NCBI GenBank assembly: GCA_050050615.1
Contig: JASFTV010000054.1
Coordinates: 1 to 14,328 of the forward strand
Direction of reading: 5' to 3'
DNA: 14,328 nucleotides
DNA from: JASFTV01 sp050050615
GTDB taxonomy: Bacteria; Desulfobacterota; DSM-4660; Desulfatiglandales; HGW-15
Position numbers and translations under genes: made by a program. Below the pieces are notes generated by a model that searched no databases, was not told the DNA's origin, and saw only the letters and a program-made list of their open reading frames with translations. Within the stretch, counting starts at the first letter, position 1, and every line of letters begins with the position of its first letter. This document shows positions 1 to 6,887 of this stretch, one piece after another.

Positions 1-90
1 GATAGACTTAAATGCTTGGCGTTTTCCTAGCCAAAGCAAAATAGACACTTCCAAACGCTTCCAGATACTTGAAAGGTCCGTGTTCACGAA

Positions 91-399
91 ATGGTTGAGA
101 AAAAGAGGACACTAACCCCTCTCAAAGATATTCTGGCGAGCCTCCTGGGCGATGCCAAGCTTCCCTTTAACCCTGATGATGCCCATATCTGGAGGGTCTG
201 GGATGAGGTCGTCGGGCCCGCCATCGCAAGAAACGCCCAACCATTGTGGATAAAGGAGGGGCGACTCAGGGTTAAGGTTTCAGATCCGATCTGGCTTCAG
301 GAATTGGGATTTGTAGAAGGCACCATTAGGGAAAAACTGAACACCAAGCTGGCCCGAAAAGCGGTGGACAGGATAGAATTCCGGCTCAGATCTAAGTAA
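91..399 (+). CDS. DUF721 / DciA-like protein
   Basis: This 102-residue protein matches the DUF721 family, whose best-known member DciA helps load the replicative helicase DnaB in bacteria lacking DnaC/DnaI. The family signature is visible: W34-R-V-W37-D with V40-V41-G42, then I45-A46 and N48-A49. A strand follows (L59-R-V-K-V-S64) and then W68-L-Q-E-L. It is short, essentially the bare domain, so a helicase-loading role is inferred rather than shown. The ATG start is the only good one in frame. The nearest Shine-Dalgarno-like run (AAAGG, 72-76) lies a long 14 nt upstream, so translation initiation may be weak. Its 3' end overlaps the convergent trmN6 gene by 8 nt, leaving no room for a classical terminator between them. 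Confidence 0.85.
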   Translation: MVEKKRTLTPLKDILASLLGDAKLPFNPDDAHIWRVWDEVVGPAIARNAQPLWIKEGRLRVKVSDPIWLQELGFVEGTIREKLNTKLARKAVDRIEFRLRSK

Positions 400-1111
400 T
401 AGAGAGATCCCCTTGATCCAACAGGGGCGGCTCTATTTTGAGACCGCCTCTCCCGCCCCGAGAGGCTTCGATGAGGACCAATTTGGCACCCGCTGTCATA
501 GCGGGATAGATCATCCTGATCCTTTTGGGCTCCAGTTCGAAACTCCGCATCCTGACCAGAGCGTCAACGAGCCGGTTGGCCGGGTAAATCATGGCCAGCC
601 TCCCCCTTTCTTTCAAAAGCCTCCTCCCTGCACCTAGAAGATCATCCAAGGAAGCCATGATTTCATGCCTTGCTATGGCCCTTTGCGAATCGGGATTGAT
701 TCTACCGCTCCGTTCCTGCCGGTAGGGAGGATTGCAAACAACCACGTCCGCTATGAGCGGTGCTAGGGGAGGGCATCTGATATCCCCTTGGATCACCCCG
801 ATCTTGTGATCGAATCCGTTGAGAATCGCATTTCGACGCGCTTGGTCTGCAAGATCCGCCTGTAGCTCCAGGCCTATGGCATAACCAATGGATCTTGTCA
901 GAAGCAGAACGAGCGAGATGATGCCACACCCGGTTCCGAGATCCACCACGAGATCTCCGGGCTTGGTGGAGACAAATTCAGAAAGGAGAATGGCATCCAC
1001 GGAAAACCGGTAACCTCTCTTGGACTGAATCAGCCTCAAACGGCCGTCCATGAACTCGTCAATAGATTCATCCCGCCGGAGTTTAACGTCAGGGAAGCTG
1101 GATGACTTCAT
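392..1111 (-). CDS. trmN6: tRNA1(Val) (adenine(37)-N6)-methyltransferase-like, TrmN6 family
   Basis: This 239-residue class I SAM-dependent N6-adenine methyltransferase resembles TrmN6 (YfiC), which methylates A37 of tRNA1(Val) in E. coli. The N-terminal stretch around R33-G-Y-R-F-S-V-D-A-I41 is typical of the family. The SAM-binding motif I is D57-L-G-T-G-C-G63, and the catalytic motif IV is N127-P-P-Y130. Length is normal for the family. It is the second gene of a leftward pair: its ATG lies 23 nt inside the end of the DUF1015 gene, so the two are probably translationally coupled. Other N6-adenine or glutamine methyltransferases share the NPPY motif, so the tRNA substrate is inferred from overall similarity. 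The stop overlaps the DUF721 gene on the other strand. Confidence 0.85.
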   Translation of the reverse strand: MKSSSFPDVKLRRDESIDEFMDGRLRLIQSKRGYRFSVDAILLSEFVSTKPGDLVVDLGTGCGIISLVLLLTRSIGYAIGLELQADLADQARRNAILNGFDHKIGVIQGDIRCPPLAPLIADVVVCNPPYRQERSGRINPDSQRAIARHEIMASLDDLLGAGRRLLKERGRLAMIYPANRLVDALVRMRSFELEPKRIRMIYPAMTAGAKLVLIEASRGGRGGLKIEPPLLDQGDLSIT

Positions 1112-2444
1112 AGGGATCTATTTTATGAAAAACGAGACCGGTTAAGACCTTCGGGAAGAAAAAGGTCGATTTCCTCGGCATGATCAACGAACAGCTCGCA
1201 ACCTCTTTCACATGCTCAATCTTGGTAGGGTTGAGCAAAAAAGCCATCTGATAGGCCCCGGAATCAACCAGAGAGATAGCCTTTGCCACACCACTATGAT
1301 AATGAAAAATATCCTCATCATTGAGGTCCTCTTTGCTGAATCCCAGGGCTTTTTGCAAAATGAAACGGGATAAGACGAGGACATCCAGTTTCTTCAGCGA
1401 AGGGTGGAGGTCATCGCCCATCTCGTCTCTCACGCCCGGCCTTAGGGTCAAAAGATAGCATTGCTTGCCGCTGTGGTAACGAAACCCCATGGCTGACCTC
1501 CTCTGACCTTTTTCTTCCAGAAGCTGTTTCAGGTTGAGGCGTGCCGCCCCGTCGTCTGGGTTTATGAAAGGTAGGGTTTCGATGTCAAACCACGCTTTGA
1601 TTTTTTCTAGAAAGGACCCAGCCTCGAAACCGGCACATCTCTTGATCAAACGATGAGAGGGCAAAACGGTCAAGCCGATATCATTCATATTGGTCAGGTA
1701 CATCATCACGTATTCATACGATCGATTGGGGGGGCGATAGCCATACCTTGCCCTCATCATGTTTCGAAAGTTTCGGGCCGTCTCGTAGCGATGATGCCCG
1801 TCGGCTATGAAAATGGATTTGTCAGACATGGCATCAGCCACTTTCTTGAAAACGGATCGATCCTGTAAGATCCACATTTGATGGGTGGTACCGTCCTTGA
1901 AATCAAAGGCGATTTGAGGACGCAGGCTGATAGCCTCTTTAAGGTGAGTGAATACTTTGTTTTCAGCATCCTCGAAAAGACCGAATATCTGGCTGAATTG
2001 GGCACTGCAAGCCCTCATCAGCTTCAAGCGATCATCCTTGTGGGCCGAAAAGGTTCTTTCATGGGGCAGGATAACCCCAGAGTCCTCCTCTTCAATACGG
2101 ACCAGGGCAATCAAGCCCCACCTGACCCTGGCGCCACTTCCGTCTCCAGGGTCAAAGGTGAGGGATGTCAAGAACATGGATGGATGATCTGAGCGAATCA
2201 GAGCATCTTCAGACTCCCATCTCTTGAAAGTATCAGCCGACCGCGTATACCGGTTGTCCCAGTCAGAGTCACCCACTTTTCTTTTTCCAAGGATGAGGCG
2301 TATCACATTATAGGCATGGCTCTGGTAGTAGCCTTCCTGCTCCTCCTCCGAAATCACATCATAGGGTGGGGCCACCAGTTTTGACGGGTCGCCGAGTTCT
2401 TCAAAGTTATACATCATACCCTTAAAAGGGGCTACAATCGCCAT
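1089..2444 (-). CDS. DUF1015 family protein
   Basis: This 451-residue cytosolic protein belongs to DUF1015. Recognisable family blocks are an N-terminal A-P-F-K-G, A25-P-P-Y-D-V30, H128-E-R-T131 followed by K-x-D-D-R, and a central A214-D-G-H-H-R-Y-E-T block (residues 214-222). The D-G-H-H-R block resembles the catalytic loop of ParB-fold nucleotide-dependent kinases such as the free-serine kinases SerK and SbnI. That link is my inference. DUF1015 genes are often found beside serine-biosynthesis genes in anaerobes, but none is visible here. Length is normal. A Shine-Dalgarno-like AAGGAG lies 14 nt upstream of the ATG. It leads a two-gene leftward unit with trmN6, overlapping it by 23 nt. No verified biochemical function is claimed. 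Confidence 0.88.
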   Translation of the reverse strand: MAIVAPFKGMMYNFEELGDPSKLVAPPYDVISEEEQEGYYQSHAYNVIRLILGKRKVGDSDWDNRYTRSADTFKRWESEDALIRSDHPSMFLTSLTFDPGDGSGARVRWGLIALVRIEEEDSGVILPHERTFSAHKDDRLKLMRACSAQFSQIFGLFEDAENKVFTHLKEAISLRPQIAFDFKDGTTHQMWILQDRSVFKKVADAMSDKSIFIADGHHRYETARNFRNMMRARYGYRPPNRSYEYVMMYLTNMNDIGLTVLPSHRLIKRCAGFEAGSFLEKIKAWFDIETLPFINPDDGAARLNLKQLLEEKGQRRSAMGFRYHSGKQCYLLTLRPGVRDEMGDDLHPSLKKLDVLVLSRFILQKALGFSKEDLNDEDIFHYHSGVAKAISLVDSGAYQMAFLLNPTKIEHVKEVASCSLIMPRKSTFFFPKVLTGLVFHKIDPYEVIQLP

Positions 2445-2502
2445 ATCTTCCCACGAGGCTCCTTGGCGTTCTATCCGAGCAGAATTGCCGTCTTAAAAGC
2501 TT

Positions 2503-2530
2503 TTCCTACCAAATCATCTTGGCATGTCAA
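2503..2530 (-). promoter_or_regulatory. Weak candidate promoter for DUF1015-trmN6
   Basis: On the minus strand a perfect -35 box TTGACA (2530-2525) is followed after 16 nt by TAGGAA (2508-2503), a poor -10 match. It would place transcription about 50 nt upstream of the DUF1015 start. Only the -35 is convincing. Confidence 0.25.
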
Positions 2531-2544
2531 GAAAATTCAAGACC

Positions 2545-2573
2545 TTGACTATATTCCATAAATCCTGTAATTT
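2545..2573 (+). promoter_or_regulatory. Candidate sigma-70 promoter of the amidohydrolase gene
   Basis: TTGACT (2545-2550), a 17-nt spacer and TAATTT (2568-2573) form a reasonable sigma-70-type promoter about 45 nt upstream of the ATG at 2618. The intergenic stretch is too short and unstructured to hold an SAM- or SAH-type riboswitch that I can recognise. Confidence 0.45.
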
Positions 2574-2617
2574 AGCAACCCAAGTCTTCTGGCGTCATAG
2601 TTCAAGGTTGCGAAATC

Positions 2618-3955
2618 ATGAATACCAGAGCTCATGCTCATGCCCTCCCCGATATAATTATTCAGGGGGGCATACTGCTCTCCATGGTGGAGGGCGAGGC
2701 CCCGATCAGCCCGGCCACCGTCTTTATCAAGGGGAACAGGATCATCGACATCCAAACCCTTGACCAGAGACCCGACGACCTTGAAGGCGCTGAAATCGTT
2801 GACGCGAGAAACGGCATCATCATGCCCGGCCTGGTCAATGCCCATTGTCATACCGCCATGACGCTCTTCAGAGGCCTTGCCGACGACCTTCCATTGAAAC
2901 AGTGGCTCTTTGAGAAAATTTTCCCTGCTGAGGCAAAGTACTTAAGCCTCGAAAATGTTTACTGGGGGACTCTCCTGGGCTGTGTGGAAATGATCGCTTC
3001 GGGCACCACCACGGTTTCAGACGGATACTTTTTTCAGGAAGGGGCGGTTCGAGCCTTCCACGCATCAGGCCTCAGGGCGCTTATTGCCCAAGGGGTGATT
3101 GACTTCCCTGCCCCCGGGGTGCCCGACCCAAAAGAAAATCTGAAGGTTGGCCGTGAATTCATTGAAAAATGGATGGGTTTCTCCGATCTGTTAACACCCG
3201 GGCTCTTTTGCCATAGCCCTACCACCTGTTCTAACGATACGCTGCGCAACGCCATGGGCATCTCCCAAGATTTTTCTTTGCCTCTTCAGATTCACCTTTC
3301 AGAAACCAGCGAAGATGTAAAGGAGGTTTTCAACAAGACAGGTCAAAGGCCCGCCTTCTATCTTGACAGCCTGGGCCTTTTGAACGACCGGCTCATAGCG
3401 GTCCATGCCGTGCATCTGGATGACAAGGAAATTGCGCTTCTGGCACGGAAACATGTCAAAATTGTCCACGCTCCGGAAAGCAACATGAAATTGACATCCG
3501 GGGCAGCCAGGGTATCAGAGATGCTCAGGGCGGGTTTGACCGTGGGGCTTGGCACCGATGGGTGCGCCTCCAACAATGACCTGGACCTTTTTCAAGAGAT
3601 GGATTCCGCAGCAAAGCTTGACAAGGTCTTCACCCTGAACCCGGTAAATATGGCTGCAGAGACGGTCCTCAAAATGGGCACGTCATGGGGTGCAGAAGTC
3701 TTGGGTCTTGAAAAAGAGATAGGTACCATCGAGAAGGGCAAAAAGGCGGACATCATCGTCATTGAACTTGACAGCCCCCATTTGATCCCCGTCTACCATC
3801 CTGCCTCGACACTTGTCTATTCGGCAAGTGGCGCCGATGTCAAGGATGTGATCGTCAATGGCAGGCTCCTGATGAAAGACCGCACGTTTCAGACCCTGGA
3901 CCCAAACAAAATTATGGAACGGGTCAGGCTTATCAGCCAAGAGATAGAAATTTGA
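2618..3955 (+). CDS. mtaD: 5-methylthioadenosine / S-adenosylhomocysteine deaminase-like amidohydrolase
   Basis: This 445-residue amidohydrolase-superfamily enzyme most resembles MTA/SAH deaminases, which hydrolyse the 6-amino group of adenosyl thioethers to inosyl products and ammonia in SAM by-product salvage. Metal ligands are visible: H76-C-H78 after the G-I-I-M-P-G-L-V-N block, H226 in I-H-L-S-E229, and D314 in G-T-D-G-C-A-S-N-N. E229 and H263/H266 (A-V-H-A-V-H-L) are the expected proton-transfer residues. N- and C-terminal strands form the small composite beta domain usual for the family. The start is the first in-frame ATG, with AAGG 10 nt upstream. The 3' end overlaps the convergent TIGR00725 gene by 23 nt. 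Other aminohydrolases of this branch (chlorohydrolase, guanine or cytosine deaminase types) share the motifs, so the exact substrate is tentative. Confidence 0.85.
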   Translation: MNTRAHAHALPDIIIQGGILLSMVEGEAPISPATVFIKGNRIIDIQTLDQRPDDLEGAEIVDARNGIIMPGLVNAHCHTAMTLFRGLADDLPLKQWLFEKIFPAEAKYLSLENVYWGTLLGCVEMIASGTTTVSDGYFFQEGAVRAFHASGLRALIAQGVIDFPAPGVPDPKENLKVGREFIEKWMGFSDLLTPGLFCHSPTTCSNDTLRNAMGISQDFSLPLQIHLSETSEDVKEVFNKTGQRPAFYLDSLGLLNDRLIAVHAVHLDDKEIALLARKHVKIVHAPESNMKLTSGAARVSEMLRAGLTVGLGTDGCASNNDLDLFQEMDSAAKLDKVFTLNPVNMAAETVLKMGTSWGAEVLGLEKEIGTIEKGKKADIIVIELDSPHLIPVYHPASTLVYSASGADVKDVIVNGRLLMKDRTFQTLDPNKIMERVRLISQEIEI

Positions 3956-4397
3956 CAACCTTGTCAATCGCTTCAGAAGGACTGGAGACATACTCGATGC
4001 CCTGAATATCCTTCCAGGTTTGAAGGCCGATAACGTGCTTGCCTGTCTTTAATGCCACACCGATCTCAGAGAGCGTCCCATAGCCTCCGGCAATGGAAAT
4101 GAGCACATCGGATGCCCGCACCACGAGCACATTTCTCGCTTCGCCCAAGCCGGTGGGAAGGGATACGGTGATGTAGGGGTTGGCAGTATCCCTGCCCAGT
4201 CCGGGCAATATCCCCAGGGTCTTTCCACCTGCCTCAACACAACCCCTGGCCGAACCTTCCATGACACCTCCCAGCCCGCCACAGACCAGCATCCATCCTC
4301 TTTTGCCGATCTCGTACCCGACATCCCTGGCAATTTGATAGATGGTAGCAGAACAACTCCCTGCCCCGATGACACCAATGTAGTGCGAGTGATCCAT
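3933..4397 (-). CDS. TIGR00725 family (LOG/lysine decarboxylase-like Rossmann) protein
   Basis: This 154-residue protein has the fold and motifs of the TIGR00725 family, related to the LOG cytokinin-activating phosphoribohydrolases and formerly labelled lysine decarboxylase-like. It starts with a nucleotide-binding strand (I-G-V-I-G-A-G). It then shows C39-G-G-L-G-G-V-M-E-G-S-A-R-G52, G85-E-A-R-N89 and G104-G-Y-G-T-L-S-E111, the counterpart of the P-G-G-x-G-T-x-x-E motif. The length fits the family. Role unknown: nucleotide or nucleoside-derivative binding or hydrolysis is inferred from the fold. A strong ribosome site (AAGGGAGG) lies just upstream of the ATG. It lies downstream of the receiver-domain gene on the same strand, but a 122-nt gap and unrelated content make co-regulation uncertain. 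Confidence 0.82.
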   Translation of the reverse strand: MDHSHYIGVIGAGSCSATIYQIARDVGYEIGKRGWMLVCGGLGGVMEGSARGCVEAGGKTLGILPGLGRDTANPYITVSLPTGLGEARNVLVVRASDVLISIAGGYGTLSEIGVALKTGKHVIGLQTWKDIQGIEYVSSPSEAIDKVVKFLSLG

Positions 4398-4519
4398 AAT
4401 AGCCCCTCCCTTATCGTCAGGAAACCGTTTTTGGAGAAGAATGCGTGAGGGTATTTCCTGGGCCCGACACTAACCATCCATTAGATTTCCCTGATGTGAA
4501 AAGGAGAACATCGGGTTCA

Positions 4520-4897
4520 TCACTCATCCCCTGAGAGCAGGAGTCTCCGGATCGCTGCCAGCAGTTCTTCTATACGGAAAGGTTTTGAGAATACACGAAT
4601 CGCACCAAATCCTTGAGCTATCTGGAGATAAGGTTGTGGTCCGATTTTGCCGCCTCCGGAGATAGCGATGATTTTCACGTCTGGAAACTCCGCCTTGATA
4701 TCCAAAATCGTCTCCATCCCCTCCTTTTTGGGCATGATCATATCCGTGATGAGCAGGTCGACCGGTTTTTCACGGCACAGCCTTATCCCCTCCATACCAT
4801 TAGGAGCTTCTTCGACCTCGTATCCAGCATCCTCAAGCACCTGGCCGAGCATGGACCGGATTTCTTCTTCATCCTCTATCACAAGTATTCGTGCCAT
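4520..4897 (-). CDS. Stand-alone response regulator receiver domain
   Basis: This 125-residue CheY-like protein consists only of a receiver domain, with no DNA-binding or enzymatic output. The phosphorylation machinery is complete: acidic pocket E8/D9/E10, phospho-acceptor D52 (I-T-D-M-I-M-P), switch residue S80 and K105 in S-K-P-F. The ATG is preceded by a G-rich ribosome site (AAGGGGGGATGAG). No histidine kinase gene occurs in the window, so its partner must be elsewhere. It is read in the same direction as the FHA-GAF gene upstream, separated by 284 nt that may or may not include a small gene. It probably works as a phosphorelay intermediate or by protein-protein contact. The target is unknown. 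Confidence 0.9.
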   Translation of the reverse strand: MARILVIEDEEEIRSMLGQVLEDAGYEVEEAPNGMEGIRLCREKPVDLLITDMIMPKKEGMETILDIKAEFPDVKIIAISGGGKIGPQPYLQIAQGFGAIRVFSKPFRIEELLAAIRRLLLSGDE

Positions 4898-4900
4898 AGC

Positions 4901-5092
4901 TCATCCCCCCCTTTCCGGATTATCAGATCTGGGCTTCTGGCACATGACAGACAATGGCAATTGTTTTTCATCCTCTGGATCTTCCCGAACCAAAGTCGGC
5001 CTGGAAGAATTCCCTTCGACTCTTGTCATTGCGCTGATTCCCATTGCAGGTGCGCTATCCAATATAATACGTTGCACGGGGCATCCTGCCAT
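4901..5092 (-). CDS. Doubtful 63-residue ORF between FHA-GAF and receiver genes
   Basis: The frame is open for about 84 codons (roughly 5152-4901), with an ATG at 5092. Its stop lies 3 nt before the receiver-domain start, and the receiver's ribosome site falls inside its 3' end, an arrangement typical of operons. Against it, there is no Shine-Dalgarno sequence at the ATG, the composition is rich in proline, arginine and serine, there is no hydrophobic core, and I recognise no family. It may simply be non-coding leader of the receiver gene. Confidence 0.25.
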   Translation of the reverse strand: MAGCPVQRIILDSAPAMGISAMTRVEGNSSRPTLVREDPEDEKQLPLSVMCQKPRSDNPERGG

Positions 5093-5181
5093 GCTGTGGT
5101 GAAGGGGGATTTTGGAGCGCAGACGTCAAAGTTCAAGACAATTGAAAGGGGTTAGTTGCCAGGGAGCAAATCTTCAGCTAC

Positions 5182-6078
5182 CTACGATAGGTCTGAGGCA
5201 AGCTGAGCATTCTCTACGGCGAGAGCAGTCCGTCGACACAAATCCATGAAGAAAAAAAGATCCTCTTTTTGAAATCCGTATGGCTGTTCCAGCGAGTCAA
5301 CGTAGATCACGCCCATGATTTGCGAACCGCTGATCAATGGGACACACATAACAGACCCGATCTTCAATAGCTTCAAAGTCACCGCAAGCTCATCTTCCAC
5401 TTCGTCACGAGCATCTGAAATAGCCACCGCTTTTCCGTCCCCTATGACCCGGTTCACGACATCCTGGCAGTATACCATAGGGGTATCGTCCCCAGGCTTC
5501 TTTGACCTGTATATAATTTCTCTGATCTCTTTCGTTTCAGGATCAAGTAAGATGAAAGCACCTCTATCAATTCTTTTGAGGAGTTCGAAAATATGATCCA
5601 GTATCTTTTTCAAAGTTTCAGTCAGGGATAAATTCTCCGTAAGGACCTCAGATACCTTATAAAGCAATTCCAGCTTCTTTTGATTCGTCCTTTCTCTATT
5701 TTCTGAAAAGATGCCGCTTTGTTCTCCAGTTTCCCTGGTGAGACCGATCGAATCCAGAAAAGGCATGAGTTGCTCTATGCAGCCCTCGCCTAGACAAATC
5801 ACGCTCATTCCAATAGCGACGGGCACCCCTTCTTTTAGGGCGACCTCGATACCGGGACCAATATAAGCCCCATTTATAAAGGTACCATTCCGACTGTCCA
5901 GATCTGTAACAAAATACTTTTGCCCTCTCATGATGATTTTTAGATGCCTGCGAGAAACCGTTCTATCACTGATCTGAATGTCATTATCATGGGAGCGTCC
6001 AACGTAGGTGGGGGCATCGACTTTGAGGTCAAAAGACTCCCCCATTTCTGGTCCGTTCAAGATATACAGTTTTGTCAT
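5182..6078 (-). CDS. FHA-GAF domain signalling protein
   Basis: This 298-residue soluble protein joins two sensory domains. An N-terminal FHA domain (about residues 1-95) has the phosphothreonine-binding signature: G27-R-S29, S42-R-R-H45 and N64-G-T66 with a following N-G. A linker and helical segment (about 110-150) leads into a GAF domain (about 150-295), with typical strands such as the S-V-M-C-V-P-L block and I-M-G-V-I-Y-V-D. There is no kinase, cyclase or EAL/GGDEF output, so it probably acts as an adaptor reading a phosphothreonine partner and a small ligand. FHA-GAF proteins often work with Ser/Thr kinases or with phosphorelays. Here the nearest same-strand partner is the stand-alone receiver gene. 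The start ATG has only a weak purine-rich ribosome site. A 7-bp inverted repeat lies 40-69 nt upstream. Confidence 0.88.
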   Translation of the reverse strand: MTKLYILNGPEMGESFDLKVDAPTYVGRSHDNDIQISDRTVSRRHLKIIMRGQKYFVTDLDSRNGTFINGAYIGPGIEVALKEGVPVAIGMSVICLGEGCIEQLMPFLDSIGLTRETGEQSGIFSENRERTNQKKLELLYKVSEVLTENLSLTETLKKILDHIFELLKRIDRGAFILLDPETKEIREIIYRSKKPGDDTPMVYCQDVVNRVIGDGKAVAISDARDEVEDELAVTLKLLKIGSVMCVPLISGSQIMGVIYVDSLEQPYGFQKEDLFFFMDLCRRTALAVENAQLASDLS

Positions 6079-6117
6079 GAAAAAACACTCTCTGAAGCAG
6101 TGCTGAAATTAACCCGT

Positions 6118-6147
6118 GCTAAGGACACCCATGGATTGCCCCTTAGC
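6118..6147. repeat. Inverted repeat in the FHA-GAF leader
   Basis: GCTAAGG (6118-6124) pairs with CCTTAGC (6141-6147) across a 16-nt gap, 40-69 nt upstream of the FHA-GAF start. It could be an operator or a leader hairpin. Only the arms are observed. Confidence 0.4.
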
Positions 6148-6428
6148 CGTGCCAAGCCGTTGAAACAGTTTTGTTTTCTAGATCAAGTGTTCTTCTTATG
6201 TGAACGGACTGTAACCAAATCACCATGAATAAACCAGATATAATTATTCAATTCCCGTGCCAGGGAATGACTTCCTAGGCTCTCTTTCTAAATCCGCGGC
6301 ATCATGATCAATCATTCCATCTTGATCTATTTGAAATCATTTATTTATTTCAAAGGTTCAAGGGGTTAGGCCGTTTTTGTTGGACAAAAATGCTGCGCTC
6401 ACGAAGGCATCTGATCGTTGCAAAGCGC

Positions 6429-6482
6429 GACCAAATGCCCGAGAATCTGTGCATGGATGCACAGTTTTCTGTGCATTCGGTC
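6429..6482. repeat. 54-nt imperfect palindrome with three CTGTGCAT units
   Basis: Two 26-nt arms around a central GG (6455-6456) match at 20 of 26 positions by my manual alignment. The inner 8 bp on each side are perfect (CTGTGCAT / ATGCACAG). A third CTGTGCAT at 6469-6476 allows an alternative hairpin with ATGCACAG (6457-6464) and a TTTT loop. It may be a strong RNA hairpin, a regulator binding site or a small palindromic repeat element. Confidence 0.65.
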
Positions 6483-6887
6483 ATCACTCATGGGAAAAGG
6501 ACCCATTCCTTATGAACTAAATGGCATTGTTGCTAGAATACCCGCGCCAAATCTGACTGACCGAGCCATGGAGAAAAATTAGGACTGGGCCCCATGCATT
6601 GGACCCATCCAAAAACTATAGACACCGCTTCTCAGATGTAGTATATCACCCAGTCAATGTGTGGACATAAGGGTCAGTGGATGTGAATGATCCGTGTTTT
6701 GCCTATGGCTACATAGGCGGGGCACTGTCCTTAGTCTACCATTCGCTGTACCCCGGTGCGTTGTCGGTGGCCCTTTGTCGTCACGAGTTTCCTGGGTATG
6801 CCTGCGGCAGGTCAAAGGCTGTGCTGGATCGATGAGGGGCAATGAGTGACCAATAACATTTTCTGGATTCTAGAGCACAGAGGTTCC

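Larger units (their letters stand above)
6079..6845. other. Gene-poor region rich in inverted repeats
   Basis: No credible gene is present. Short ORFs on both strands near 6654-6842 lack ribosome sites and recognisable domains. The stretch carries many inverted repeats: 6118-6147 (7-bp arms), 6251-6268 (6-bp arms, ATTCCC/GGGAAT), 6330-6354 (8-bp arms, TTTGAAAT/ATTTCAAA), 6374-6390 (7-bp arms, TTTTTGT/ACAAAAA), 6429-6482 (long imperfect palindrome), 6586-6607 (7-bp arms with one mismatch), 6701-6718 (7-bp arms, GCCTATG/CATAGGC) and 6801-6811 (5-bp arms). It separates the leftward FHA-GAF gene from the rightward M23 gene, so it should hold both promoters. I could not identify convincing -35/-10 pairs. 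Confidence 0.6.

Noticed and set aside
14..37. GCTTGGC / GCCAAAGC hairpin near the left edge
   Set aside because: Short stem with a bulge and no T-run; the upstream gene is outside the window, so its role cannot be judged.
2445..2617. Possible SAM/SAH riboswitch before the MTA/SAH deaminase-like gene
   Set aside because: No conserved multi-stem architecture was recognisable, and the predicted leader is only about 40 nt.
4613..5155. Plus-strand ORF of 180 codons across the receiver gene and its leader
   Set aside because: It covers the intact receiver-domain gene in antisense and has no domain signature.
6132..6155. Sigma-54-like TGGCAC...GGCA on the minus strand upstream of the FHA-GAF gene
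   Set aside because: The GG to GC spacing is 12 nt rather than the required 10.
6654..6842. 62-codon minus-strand ORF and a 52-codon plus-strand frame in the gene-poor region
   Set aside because: Both overlap each other, lack ribosome sites and show no recognisable motif.
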